From Flavobacteriaceae bacterium (GTDB taxonomy: Bacteria > Bacteroidota > Bacteroidia > Flavobacteriales > Flavobacteriaceae): DNA of 64,000 bases. The DNA lies in contig JANTFW010000003.1 in assembly GCA_024763245.1 (NCBI GenBank), positions 1 to 64,000 on the forward strand, read 5' to 3'. Both the position numbers and the translations under genes were made by a program. Under the pieces are notes generated by a model. It ran no database searches. It worked only from the letters and a program-made list of their open reading frames with translations, and had not been told where the DNA came from. This document shows, in pieces, positions 17,610-26,215 of this stretch. Numbering within the stretch: position 1 is the stretch's first letter; each line of letters opens with the position of its first letter.

Positions 17610-18440
17610 TTGAATATAACTAAAACAAATAACGAAAAACATTGGCGCAGCAAACTTCATGACGTCATTTACGAAGCTGACACCAAATCCGGTAAGTGGT
17701 TCGATATTATATTGTTACTATTGATTGTAACAAGTATTATTATTGTAATGCTAGAAACTGTAGATGCCTATCATCAAAAGTATCATCAATTTTTTAATTA
17801 TGCCGAGTGGATTATTACCGGTTTATTTACCTTGGAATATATCGCTCGAATTATTGCTATAAAAAAACCGACTTCGTATATTTTTAGTTTTTATGGAATC
17901 ATAGATTTACTCTCAACTATTCCTAAATATCTCGCTATTTTCTTTGCCGGAGCTAATGCACTTTTGGCCCTGAGATCATTACGCCTTTTACGTGTATTTA
18001 GGGTGTTAAAACTAGCCCGCTTTGTGGGAGAATCTGAGCATTTGATGAAAGCTTTAAAAGCTAGCAGAGCTAAAATATCTGTTTTTCTTTTAGCCGTTCT
18101 CAGCTTATCCGTAATTCTTGGTACGTTGATGTATCTAATAGAAGGTAATCAAGATAGTGGTTTTGACAGCATCCCACATAGTGTCTATTGGGCTATTGTT
18201 ACCCTTACCACTGTTGGTTATGGCGACATTGCGCCGATAACGGCAACCGGACAATTTATAGCCTCACTAATAATGATTTTAGGGTATGGTATTATTGCTA
18301 TCCCCACAGGTATTGTCTCTGCCGAGTACACCCAGCAAAAGAAAGCTCACATCAGTACGCAATCTTGTACAAATTGTAATGCCGAAGATCATCATGACAA
18401 TGCCAAATTCTGTTATGAGTGTGGTGCTGAACTAAATTAA
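17610..18440 (+). CDS. Voltage-gated potassium channel with C-terminal zinc ribbon
   Basis: A 276-residue six-helix ion channel. S1 to S6 span about 25-240. The S4 segment carries regularly spaced Arg (LRSLRLLRVFRVLKLARF), and the pore has the K+ filter TLTTVGYGD. After S6 there is a short tail with two CxxC pairs (CTNCNAEDHHDNAKFCYECG) that should form a zinc ribbon. The start is TTG immediately after the previous stop codon, so translation is probably coupled to the DUF3857 gene. Pore and voltage sensor are clear; the ribbon's role is unknown. Confidence 0.93.
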   Translation: MNITKTNNEKHWRSKLHDVIYEADTKSGKWFDIILLLLIVTSIIIVMLETVDAYHQKYHQFFNYAEWIITGLFTLEYIARIIAIKKPTSYIFSFYGIIDLLSTIPKYLAIFFAGANALLALRSLRLLRVFRVLKLARFVGESEHLMKALKASRAKISVFLLAVLSLSVILGTLMYLIEGNQDSGFDSIPHSVYWAIVTLTTVGYGDIAPITATGQFIASLIMILGYGIIAIPTGIVSAEYTQQKKAHISTQSCTNCNAEDHHDNAKFCYECGAELN

Positions 18441-18455
18441 TATTGTTGTAATAAC

Positions 18456-19358
18456 ATGAACCATCTCATAAGTATAGCCGGACCTACAGCCATTGGTAAA
18501 ACCTCGTTAAGTATTGCCCTGGCAAAGCTATTTTCTTGTCCAATTATTTCTTGTGATTCCCGTCAATTTTACAAAGAGATGCGTATTGGAACTGCTGTTC
18601 CTAGCAAAGAAGAACTCGCTGCAGTACCCCATCATTTTATTCAACATATTAGTGTTAAAGACCACTATAATGTTGGGCAATTTGAGAAAGATGCCCTTAA
18701 AAAATTGGAGTCGCTTTTTCAAAAAAACAAGGTAGTTGTAATGGTTGGTGGAAGTGGTCTCTATTTTGATGCTGTACTAAAAGGTCTTGATTTTTTTCCT
18801 GATATAGATCCCTCCATACGGAAACAATTAGAATTAGATTTACAAAACGATGGCATAGAAACACTACAAGCCAAACTGGAATATATGGATCCCGAAACCT
18901 ATAAAAGCATTGATATCCAGAATCCACATCGGTTAATTAGAGCCCTTGAGGTTTGTTTGGGCAGTAATCACAGCTATTCTTACTATATAAACAAGCCGAA
19001 AGCACCGAGAAATTTCAAATCGATAAAAATAGGTCTTGATGCTGAACGTCGTGTTATTTACAATCGAATCGAACAACGTGTAGATATAATGATAGAAGAC
19101 GGCTTAGTAGAAGAGGCAAAAAAACTCTATATGCACAAAGATTTAAATGCATTGCAAACAGTAGGTTATCGGGAGCTTTTTAATTATTTTGACAAGCAAT
19201 ATGCTATGGATGTTGCTATTGCAGAAATTAAGAAAAATACACGCCGATTTGCCAAACGTCAAAATACTTGGTTTAAAAAAGACAAAGAAATAAAATGGTT
19301 TGATTACGAAACCAACTATCAAGAAATCATTGAATTTATTAATAGTAAACTACATTAA
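18456..19358 (+). CDS. miaA: tRNA dimethylallyltransferase
   Basis: MiaA transfers dimethylallyl to A37 of tRNAs reading UNN codons, giving i6A37, which MiaB later thiomethylates. The 300-residue protein has the P-loop GPTAIGKTSLS, the DSRQFYKEMRIGTAVPS motif (catalytic Asp, substrate contacts), HHFIQHISVKDHYNVGQFEK, GGSGLYFDAVL and QTVGYRELFNYF near the C-terminus. Length and motif order are normal. It lies 16 bases after the channel gene. Confidence 0.97.
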   Translation: MNHLISIAGPTAIGKTSLSIALAKLFSCPIISCDSRQFYKEMRIGTAVPSKEELAAVPHHFIQHISVKDHYNVGQFEKDALKKLESLFQKNKVVVMVGGSGLYFDAVLKGLDFFPDIDPSIRKQLELDLQNDGIETLQAKLEYMDPETYKSIDIQNPHRLIRALEVCLGSNHSYSYYINKPKAPRNFKSIKIGLDAERRVIYNRIEQRVDIMIEDGLVEEAKKLYMHKDLNALQTVGYRELFNYFDKQYAMDVAIAEIKKNTRRFAKRQNTWFKKDKEIKWFDYETNYQEIIEFINSKLH

Positions 19359-19360
19359 AT

Positions 19361-20395
19361 TCAGAAAAATTGCCGTAGTATTTTGGCTTTATTTTCTGTT
19401 TCTTCCCACTCTTCAAGAGGATTACTATCTTTGGTAATACCCCCACCCACATATATTTTGGCATAGGAATCAAACAATTGTAAACAGCGTAAATTGACAA
19501 ATAAGTTCGTTTCTGAAGCCATATTTAATTCTCCCAAATAACCGGTATAATACAATCTATCGTAGCCCTCATTTTCTACAATGAAATCCCTAGCTGTATT
19601 TCTTGGAGTACCACAAACAGCTGGTGTTGGATGCAGAACACGTAGTAAATCTTTTATACCAAAAGCGGAAGCTATTTGGGCCTTAATATCTGTTTGGATA
19701 TGGGCTAAATGCCCGGATTGAATGGTTTTGGGTTTAGAAATTGTTAAATCTTCGACCAAAGGTAATAATTGATCAACAATAAAGTCGGTTACCCACTTTT
19801 GCTCTTCAATTTCTTTAGGTCGCCAAGTAATCGAATCCGTAAAGGTTTGTGTGCCTGCCAGAGACATCGTATAAAACTCATCGCCCTTTAAGTATAATAA
19901 TCTTTCCGGAGTAGCCCCAAGCCATAAACCCACTTGAGGATGATACCAAATATTTACAAAAGCATTGGGATAGGACTGAATTAAATTTTCAAAAAGTGCT
20001 CCTACATTTAAGTCATTAAATGGATGTTCTAAAACTCTGGATAACACAATTTTATTAGCCTTACCCACTTGTATATATTCAACTGTTTCACGAACCAATT
20101 CACTATAGGACTGCTCATCATTAGAACTAATAGGCACTGTAGTGTGAGATCTGGCAATCTTTTCTACCCCTGACAGATCATAAACTTGATAATTACATTT
20201 TGATAATGGAAATAACAAATTTTTTCTATGTGAAGTATCAAAAGGAGAAACGATAAAACCGGATTCTAAAAAAGTGTTTGTTGTATAATGTTTAGAATCA
20301 TTTTGAATTAATGAAAATAGCTTGTCAGAATCACTTTTTTTATAAAAAACAAAGGGTCTTTTTGCGTCTAACAGAGGCTTAAGTAAAGCCTCCAT
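19361..20395 (-). CDS. menF: Isochorismate synthase
   Basis: A chorismate-binding enzyme that isomerises chorismate to isochorismate, the first step of menaquinone synthesis. Family features are KIVLSRVLEHPF, WLGATPERLL, AGTQTF, LHPTPAVCGTPR and YTGYLGELN, ending YVGGGITKDSNPLEEWEE. The ORF track opens with a TTG codon inside the upstream thioesterase gene; the ATG 16 codons inside (MEALLKPLLDAKRPFVFYKK) fits the family and gives 344 residues. The adjacent MenI-like thioesterase supports a menaquinone rather than siderophore role. Confidence 0.92.
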   Translation of the reverse strand: MEALLKPLLDAKRPFVFYKKSDSDKLFSLIQNDSKHYTTNTFLESGFIVSPFDTSHRKNLLFPLSKCNYQVYDLSGVEKIARSHTTVPISSNDEQSYSELVRETVEYIQVGKANKIVLSRVLEHPFNDLNVGALFENLIQSYPNAFVNIWYHPQVGLWLGATPERLLYLKGDEFYTMSLAGTQTFTDSITWRPKEIEEQKWVTDFIVDQLLPLVEDLTISKPKTIQSGHLAHIQTDIKAQIASAFGIKDLLRVLHPTPAVCGTPRNTARDFIVENEGYDRLYYTGYLGELNMASETNLFVNLRCLQLFDSYAKIYVGGGITKDSNPLEEWEETENKAKILRQFF

Positions 20396-20420
20396 ATTTT
20401 TTAAGGGATGTATTTGCAAA

Positions 20421-20840
20421 TTATTTGGATTTGGGTAGTACAATATTAGTTAATTTACACAAAGTAACCAAATTATTTTGTGCATCAACGATTCGTATTT
20501 CCCATAAATGTGTTGTTCTGCCTTTATGAATGACTCGAGCCGTTGCCGTTACCAAACCACTACGAACACTTTTTAAATGATTCGCAGACATCTCTAAACC
20601 CCTAATTTCATATTGGTCACCATCAATAAGAAAATGAGATGCTGTACTGGCGACACTCTCGGCTAATGCCAAACTGGCTCCGCCATGTAATAAGCCCAAA
20701 GGCTGATGTACTCTTGAATTTACCGGCATGGTGGCTACCAAAAAGCCCTCACCTACCTCTGTATATTTAATATCTAGAGTTTCCATCAGTGTATTGGGTA
20801 TGATACTATTCAGTAATTCTAATTTTTTTTTATCATCCAT
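20421..20840 (-). CDS. menI: Hotdog thioesterase, probable DHNA-CoA hydrolase
   Basis: A 139-residue PaaI/YdiI-type hotdog thioesterase. It resembles E. coli YdiI (MenI) along its length: MPVNSRVHQPLGLLHGGASL, ALAESVAS with the catalytic Glu, LEMSANHLKSVRSG and the final LCKLTNIVL. YdiI hydrolyses 1,4-dihydroxy-2-naphthoyl-CoA, the product of MenB. It is 25 bases upstream of isochorismate synthase on the same strand, so both chemistry and position point to menaquinone synthesis. A broader acyl-CoA hydrolase role cannot be excluded. Confidence 0.85.
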   Translation of the reverse strand: MDDKKKLELLNSIIPNTLMETLDIKYTEVGEGFLVATMPVNSRVHQPLGLLHGGASLALAESVASTASHFLIDGDQYEIRGLEMSANHLKSVRSGLVTATARVIHKGRTTHLWEIRIVDAQNNLVTLCKLTNIVLPKSK

Positions 20841-20938
20841 ATTTTTATAGAATTTGAAGTAAAAGTAAGTAAATATAATAAAATCGGATACGGTAAAATG
20901 TGTTAACTTTGTCCATCATTTGATAAAATACAGTTTTT

Positions 20939-21448
20939 ATGGTTTATACGCTACGATGTATATTGGATACAGAAGAAGATGTTATTCGGGATATTATCCT
21001 AAAAGAAAGTCTCAGTTTGTACGATTTACACCTTGCAATTGTAAAGTTTTTTCATTTACCACCAGGTGAAATGGCCTCTTTTTACAGAACCAATGATGAT
21101 TGGGAGCAAGGAGAAGAAATTCCACTTATTGATATGAATGATGGAGGCCCTAGTCATGAAATGAAAAATCATAGTCTTTCATCTATTTTTAACAAAGAAC
21201 AAGATAAGTTATTGTACATCTATGATTTTTTTAAAATGTGGACCTTTTTTATTAGCCTAAATAAGGTGAAAGATAATACAATGCCACAGGAAGTTTCCTT
21301 GGGATTTAGCCTAGGTATCTTACCTGAAAAAGCTCCCGCTAAGAATTTTATCAGCGATAATACCTTTACGGACGATTTTGACGATCCGTTTTCTACAGAA
21401 TTTGATGATTCTATCGATAATGACGAAGATTTTGATAATTATTATTAA
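20939..21448 (+). CDS. PRiA4 ORF-3-like (IS1096 passenger-type) protein
   Basis: A 169-residue protein of the plasmid pRiA4b ORF-3/IS1096 TnpR-like family (PF07929). Family features are the opening VYTLRCILDTEEDVIRDIIL, the SLYDLHLAIVKFF helix and the DDWEQGEE turn. The C-terminus is strongly acidic (DDFDDPFSTEFDDSIDNDED). The family was first seen on mobile elements but is common as a chromosomal gene of unknown function. No transposase, terminal repeat or target duplication is visible nearby. Confidence 0.78.
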   Translation: MVYTLRCILDTEEDVIRDIILKESLSLYDLHLAIVKFFHLPPGEMASFYRTNDDWEQGEEIPLIDMNDGGPSHEMKNHSLSSIFNKEQDKLLYIYDFFKMWTFFISLNKVKDNTMPQEVSLGFSLGILPEKAPAKNFISDNTFTDDFDDPFSTEFDDSIDNDEDFDNYY

Positions 21449-21487
21449 CTTGCCATTATCAATACACTATAGCTAAAAACCACACTG

Positions 21488-23104
21488 ATGAAATCCTTCT
21501 TTCTACTAATCTTAATCAGTTTATCCAGCCTTATGTTTGGGCAAACTGAAGATGCGTGGGTTTATTTTAACGATAAACCTAATGCTGCTACCTATCTTGC
21601 CAATCCTTTAACTATGCTTTCTCAAAGAGCTATAGATAGACGTATTGCACAAGGAATCCCATTTGATGATAAAGATGTACCACTCTATCCATCTTATGTA
21701 AATCAGATTAGTGATGCTACAGGAATTAGTATTGTTGCCAAATCTAAATGGCTAAATAGTGTACACGTACAAGGAACAGTTGATGCTATAAATGCCTTGA
21801 GTAGTTTTAATTTTGTATCGTCTATTACATTTGCAAATACGGCTTTAAACAACAGATTAGTTGACTCAGAAGCTCTTGAAAATACACATCATAACAAGTT
21901 AGAAATAACAACAGACTTTAATTACGGACAAGCATCCAATCAAATTGAAATGCTTGGTGGTGATTTTTTACATCAAAATAGCTTTACCGGAGAAGGGATG
22001 CAAATTGCCATTATTGATGCCGGTTTTAGCAATGTAAATACCATGGGTGCATTTGATAGAATTCGTACTAATAATCAAATATTAGGCACCTATAATTTTG
22101 TTGACCGTATCGAAGATGTCTATGGCTACCACTATCACGGCACAATGGTTTTAAGCACTATGGCAGGTTATGTAGAAAATGAATTTGTAGGAACAGCTCC
22201 CGATGCCTCTTACTATTTATTCATTTCTGAAGATGTAAATCAGGAGCATCCTATTGAAGAAAGTTTATGGGTTGAAGCAGCAGAACGGGCTGATAGTTTA
22301 GGGGTTGACCTTATTAATACATCTTTAGGATATACCACGTTTGATCGCGCTGAGTATAATCATACCTATTCGCAATTAGATGGAAACACTACCTATATAA
22401 GCCGTGGAGCAAATATTGCTTTTAGTCGTGGAATACTAGTTGTTAATGCAGCCGGAAACTCCGGGAGCAGTAGTTGGCATTATATTGGTGCCCCGGCAGA
22501 TGCTCATGACATACTGAGTATTGGCGCCGTAAATGCTGACGAAACCATAGCCGGATTTAGTTCTTACGGCCCTACAGCAGATGGTATTATAAAACCCGAT
22601 GTGTGTGCACAGGGTGGTAGTGCAGCCGTTATCAATACTTCTAATACTATTATCAATGCTAATGGCACTTCTTTTGCTTCCCCTATTTTATGCGGTTTAG
22701 CCGCTTGCTTTTGGCAAGCTTTTCCGGACAAAACAAACTTTGAAATTGCACAAGCCATTAGAGAGTCGGCTCATTTATACAACTCTCCGGATGATCATTT
22801 TGGTTATGGTATCCCGGACTTTGAATCGGCATATACCGTTTTATCCAATGAAGATCATTTAGTAGATGAGATTGTTTTATATCCAAATCCCATAGGTCAA
22901 GGGGAGAATCTTCTTATTAAAACTCCATCGAACGAATCCATTACACAAGTAATTCTCACGGATCTTCTCGGTAAAACCATAACAAATAGTACTGGTAGTA
23001 CGCTAACTCATATTTTTAGAATCCCTAGGGTTGATAGTGGTATGTACCTTATGCAAATTAGTACAGACAGTACAAAAATTACACAAAAAATACTTATTAA
23101 ATAG
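21488..23104 (+). CDS. Secreted subtilisin-family protease with T9SS sorting domain
   Basis: A 538-residue S8 serine protease: signal peptide (IIL-type hydrophobic run ending SSLMFGQ), a prodomain, then the catalytic domain (about 155-455). The triad is Asp in IAIIDAGFS, His in YHGTMVLSTMAGY and Ser in NANGTSFASPIL, with the oxyanion Asn in VVNAAGNSGS. The last 80 residues are a type IX secretion sorting domain (IVLYPNPIGQGENLLI, DLLGKTI, GMYLMQISTDSTKITQKILI). It should be exported through the system whose core genes, gldKLMN, are in this window. Part of the envelope may be reached as a surface-anchored form. Confidence 0.94.
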   Translation: MKSFFLLILISLSSLMFGQTEDAWVYFNDKPNAATYLANPLTMLSQRAIDRRIAQGIPFDDKDVPLYPSYVNQISDATGISIVAKSKWLNSVHVQGTVDAINALSSFNFVSSITFANTALNNRLVDSEALENTHHNKLEITTDFNYGQASNQIEMLGGDFLHQNSFTGEGMQIAIIDAGFSNVNTMGAFDRIRTNNQILGTYNFVDRIEDVYGYHYHGTMVLSTMAGYVENEFVGTAPDASYYLFISEDVNQEHPIEESLWVEAAERADSLGVDLINTSLGYTTFDRAEYNHTYSQLDGNTTYISRGANIAFSRGILVVNAAGNSGSSSWHYIGAPADAHDILSIGAVNADETIAGFSSYGPTADGIIKPDVCAQGGSAAVINTSNTIINANGTSFASPILCGLAACFWQAFPDKTNFEIAQAIRESAHLYNSPDDHFGYGIPDFESAYTVLSNEDHLVDEIVLYPNPIGQGENLLIKTPSNESITQVILTDLLGKTITNSTGSTLTHIFRIPRVDSGMYLMQISTDSTKITQKILIK

Positions 23105-23113
23105 CGGTTATAA

Positions 23114-24046
23114 ATGAAGACTAGCATTACCGAATTATTTGCTATTAAATATCCTATTGTTCAAGGAGGAATGATATGGGTTAGTGGCTATAAACTAGCT
23201 AGCGCTGTAAGTAATGCAGGAGGTTTAGGATTAATAGGCGCCGGTTCTATGTACCCTGACGTATTACGAACTCATATACAAAAAGCAAAAAAAAACACAG
23301 ATAAACCCTTTGGTGTTAATGTACCACTTCTCTACCCTAATGTAGAAGAAATCATACAGATTATTGTAGAAGAAAAAGTTAAGATTGTCTTTACATCTGC
23401 CGGAAACCCCAAAACGTGGACTTCTTATTTAAAAGAGCATAATATTACAGTAGTTCACGTTGTAAGTAGTGTGAAATTTGCACGTAAAGCACAAGAGGCC
23501 GGAGTAGACGCCATAGTTGCCGAAGGTTTTGAGGCTGGAGGACATAATGGTCGCGAAGAAAGCACTACTTTTACGCTAATCCCTATGGTAAAAGAACAAA
23601 TTGATATTCCTTTAATAGCAGCTGGAGGTATTGCATCAGGAAGAGGTATGTTAGCGGCCTTGGTATTGGGAGCCGATGGAATTCAAATGGGTAGTCGTTT
23701 TGTAGCAAGCGATGAAGCTTCGGCTCATCTTAATTTTAAACAAGCGGTAGTTCAAACACAGGATGGTGACACACAAGTTACCCTAAAAGAATTAGCTCCT
23801 GTACGACTCATCAAGAATGAGTTTTATCATAAGCTTCAGGATTATTATCAAACCCATCCAAGCAAAGAGCAATTGAAAACCTTTTTAGGTAGAGCACGTG
23901 CCAAAAAAGGTATGTTCGAAGGCGATTTAAAAGAAGGTGAACTCGAAATTGGTCAAATTGCCGGATTAATTCATACTATTAAACCCGTTAAAGATATAAT
24001 AGAGACCATAATTAAAGAGTATGAACAGATAAAAACAAGTCTGTAA
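23114..24046 (+). CDS. Nitronate monooxygenase / 2-nitropropane dioxygenase family
   Basis: A 310-residue FMN-dependent TIM-barrel oxidoreductase. Family motifs are PIVQGGMIWVSGYKLASAVS, GGLGLIGAGSM, PFGVNVPLL, VAEGFEAGGHNGRE (putative catalytic His) and the phosphate-binding PLIAAGGIASGRG with LGADGIQMGSRF. FabK-type enoyl-ACP reductases share this fold; the motifs fit the nitronate monooxygenase group, but the substrate is not certain. It lies 9 bases after the subtilisin gene. Confidence 0.85.
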   Translation: MKTSITELFAIKYPIVQGGMIWVSGYKLASAVSNAGGLGLIGAGSMYPDVLRTHIQKAKKNTDKPFGVNVPLLYPNVEEIIQIIVEEKVKIVFTSAGNPKTWTSYLKEHNITVVHVVSSVKFARKAQEAGVDAIVAEGFEAGGHNGREESTTFTLIPMVKEQIDIPLIAAGGIASGRGMLAALVLGADGIQMGSRFVASDEASAHLNFKQAVVQTQDGDTQVTLKELAPVRLIKNEFYHKLQDYYQTHPSKEQLKTFLGRARAKKGMFEGDLKEGELEIGQIAGLIHTIKPVKDIIETIIKEYEQIKTSL

Positions 24047-24052
24047 TTTTTG

Positions 24053-24976
24053 CTAATCTTTAATGGCTATTTTAATAAAATACTCTTTTCGTGTTTTATT
24101 ATTTAATTCTCGTTCCCGTAACCAAGGATTTAAATTTTTTAACTCTTTATAGGTAATATCAAATGATTTTGCAAATCTTGTGATGTTAGTTATGGCCGTA
24201 TCTACACGAACCTGATAGCTATCCACCGGATGGTATAAATCTTCTACTTCAAAGCTAAAGCCATATTTCTTGGGGTGTGTAAGAATTTCTTTTACCACGA
24301 CAATACGGGGTACATAGCGTGCCGTTTCATCATTTAACAATAAATCGTAATAATTAGTAACTTGTTGTTGTTCTAATCGATCTGAAATACGCTTATTTCC
24401 TGCATTATATGCAGCCGCAGCCAAGGTCCAACTGCCAAATTTTTCTTTAGATGCCAAGACATATTGGCAAGCCACTTCTGTTGATTTTTCTAGATTATAG
24501 CGTTCGTCTACATTATCATTAATCTCCAATCCGTATTCCTTTCCGGTTGCCTTCATAATTTGCCAAAACCCTTTTGCACCGGATGGTGAGGTTACATTTT
24601 GTAATCCACTCTCTATTAAGGCCAAATATTTAAAATCGTCAGGAACACCGTTTCGTGCTAGAATAGGCTCTATGATTGGAAAATATTTATAGGCTCTTTT
24701 AAACATCAATAGGCCATTAGATTGCCAATAGGTATTTACCAATAACTCTCTATCAATACGTTCGTAAACTTCCGAATCGTTAAGAGGAACCGTTTCTTTA
24801 CAAAACATCATTTTATCGGGAATAGCTAAGGCTTTTATCTCATAATGCTCAGCGGTACTTTTGGTATTAGGGTCTGTATTGTTTGTTGGCGTGTTGCTAT
24901 TTTCAACCGCATTAATTAACATACCGCTAATACCCAATACTCCAAGGATAATTACAATTCTATAGGCTTTATTCAT
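24053..24976 (-). CDS. Membrane-bound lytic transglycosylase (SLT family)
   Basis: A 307-residue MltD-like lytic transglycosylase that cleaves peptidoglycan glycan strands. It has an N-terminal hydrophobic segment (IVIILGVLGISGMLINAV) and an SLT domain (about 95-230) with the catalytic Glu in YLALIESGLQN, then SPSGAKGFWQIM and TLAAAAYNAGNKRI. The C-terminal region (YQVRVDTAITNITRFAKSFD) resembles a degenerate LysM-like module. It converges on the nitronate monooxygenase gene. Confidence 0.9.
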   Translation of the reverse strand: MNKAYRIVIILGVLGISGMLINAVENSNTPTNNTDPNTKSTAEHYEIKALAIPDKMMFCKETVPLNDSEVYERIDRELLVNTYWQSNGLLMFKRAYKYFPIIEPILARNGVPDDFKYLALIESGLQNVTSPSGAKGFWQIMKATGKEYGLEINDNVDERYNLEKSTEVACQYVLASKEKFGSWTLAAAAYNAGNKRISDRLEQQQVTNYYDLLLNDETARYVPRIVVVKEILTHPKKYGFSFEVEDLYHPVDSYQVRVDTAITNITRFAKSFDITYKELKNLNPWLRERELNNKTRKEYFIKIAIKD

Positions 24977-24994
24977 AACATAAGGTTTTACGGA

Positions 24995-25534
24995 TTAAAA
25001 TGGTGAGTTAAAGGTAGCAAAAAAATTGGCAACAGCATCTTTTTCGGAAAGCAAGGGTTGCGGTATTCCCCAATCAATAGCTAAAGTTTTATCATTCCAC
25101 CGCAAAGAATCTTCTGAATCGGCATGGTAATACTGGGAACATTTATACGATACAACAGTGTTATCTTCTTTACTTAAAAAACCGTGTGCAAATCCTTTTG
25201 GAATAAAAAATTGTAGGGCATTTGTAGCACTAAGCACCAATTTATAATGCTGACCATAAGTAGGTGAGTCTTTTCGTAAATCTATAGCAACGTCCAGAAT
25301 ACTCCCTCTGACTACTCGAACCAATTTATCTTGAGCAAAAGGTGGATTTTGAAAATGTAAACCTCTTAAAGTATCTTTTTTTGAAAGAGACTCATTGTCT
25401 TGAACAAAGTCAACGCCCAAAGCAGCATACCATTGCTTATGTTTATAGGTTTCCATAAAGTAACCTCTATCATCCTGATATACGTGGGGTTGTATAATGA
25501 GTAAACCCTCTAGGGGTGTTTTTTTAATTTGCAT
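24995..25534 (-). CDS. rfbC: dTDP-4-dehydrorhamnose 3,5-epimerase
   Basis: RmlC/RfbC epimerises dTDP-4-keto-6-deoxyglucose on the way to dTDP-L-rhamnose. The 179-residue cupin has YQDDRGYFMETYKHKQW, FVQDNESLSKKDTLRGLHFQ (catalytic His), KLVRVVRGSILDVAIDLRKDS and FIPKGFAHGFL. The other rml genes (A, B, D) are not adjacent, so this copy stands alone between a lytic transglycosylase and a hydrolase. Confidence 0.95.
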   Translation of the reverse strand: MQIKKTPLEGLLIIQPHVYQDDRGYFMETYKHKQWYAALGVDFVQDNESLSKKDTLRGLHFQNPPFAQDKLVRVVRGSILDVAIDLRKDSPTYGQHYKLVLSATNALQFFIPKGFAHGFLSKEDNTVVSYKCSQYYHADSEDSLRWNDKTLAIDWGIPQPLLSEKDAVANFFATFNSPF

Positions 25535-25543
25535 ATAAATTAT

Positions 25544-26206
25544 TTACAATAAATGTTCCTGCAAGATAGTATTTATTCTCTTAGCTTTATCTAAAATCAT
25601 AATATGAGTTCCTCCTTCAACAAGAATAGCATCCTTAATATTTTCTATAGGAAAAATCAAATCTTTTGTGCCGTGAATATGTAGAATTTCAGGATCCGGA
25701 GTTTCTTGTTTCCAATTAACTATGGCATTGATAGCCCAAGGCAAATACAATTCATCACGCATACTTAAATACTTTTTATACAAGCTTATTCTACGCTTAA
25801 TCATGGCGCTAAAAGCGAACTTTTCATATTTTTCAATATTAGAAAAGGCCTTGGTCGGTAATATTTTATGTAGCTTCGTCTTTTGGGCAAGACGCATACG
25901 CAAAGGCATCTCATGTTTCGTTTTAACACTTGAAATGATAATCGTTTGCAGAGGACTAAGCCACTTTTTCATTTCCTGAACCATTACACCTCCAAAAGAA
26001 ACCCCTATTAATATCACATGAGTATGCTGTACCAAATGGCTCATTCGTTGTGTATAACTCTCTAATGATTCTGACTTAGAAAGAGGAACCAACCATTCTA
26101 AGAAATGAAGTTCAAACCGGTCTTTAGGTAATTGTATATACTCAAAAATGGCAGAACTTGCCGCTAAGCCCGGAACAAAATAAATATGTATTTTTTCTTT
26201 ACTCAT
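25544..26206 (-). CDS. Alpha/beta hydrolase
   Basis: A 220-residue alpha/beta hydrolase without signal peptide. The nucleophile elbow is IGVSFGGVMV, the acid is probably Asp in ILHIHGTKDLIFP and the base His in EGGTHIMIL, so the triad appears intact. The substrate is unknown. It is 9 bases upstream of rfbC and 9 bases downstream of mtaB, in a tightly packed minus-strand run. Confidence 0.82.
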   Translation of the reverse strand: MSKEKIHIYFVPGLAASSAIFEYIQLPKDRFELHFLEWLVPLSKSESLESYTQRMSHLVQHTHVILIGVSFGGVMVQEMKKWLSPLQTIIISSVKTKHEMPLRMRLAQKTKLHKILPTKAFSNIEKYEKFAFSAMIKRRISLYKKYLSMRDELYLPWAINAIVNWKQETPDPEILHIHGTKDLIFPIENIKDAILVEGGTHIMILDKAKRINTILQEHLL

Positions 26207-26215
26207 AAAACAAAG

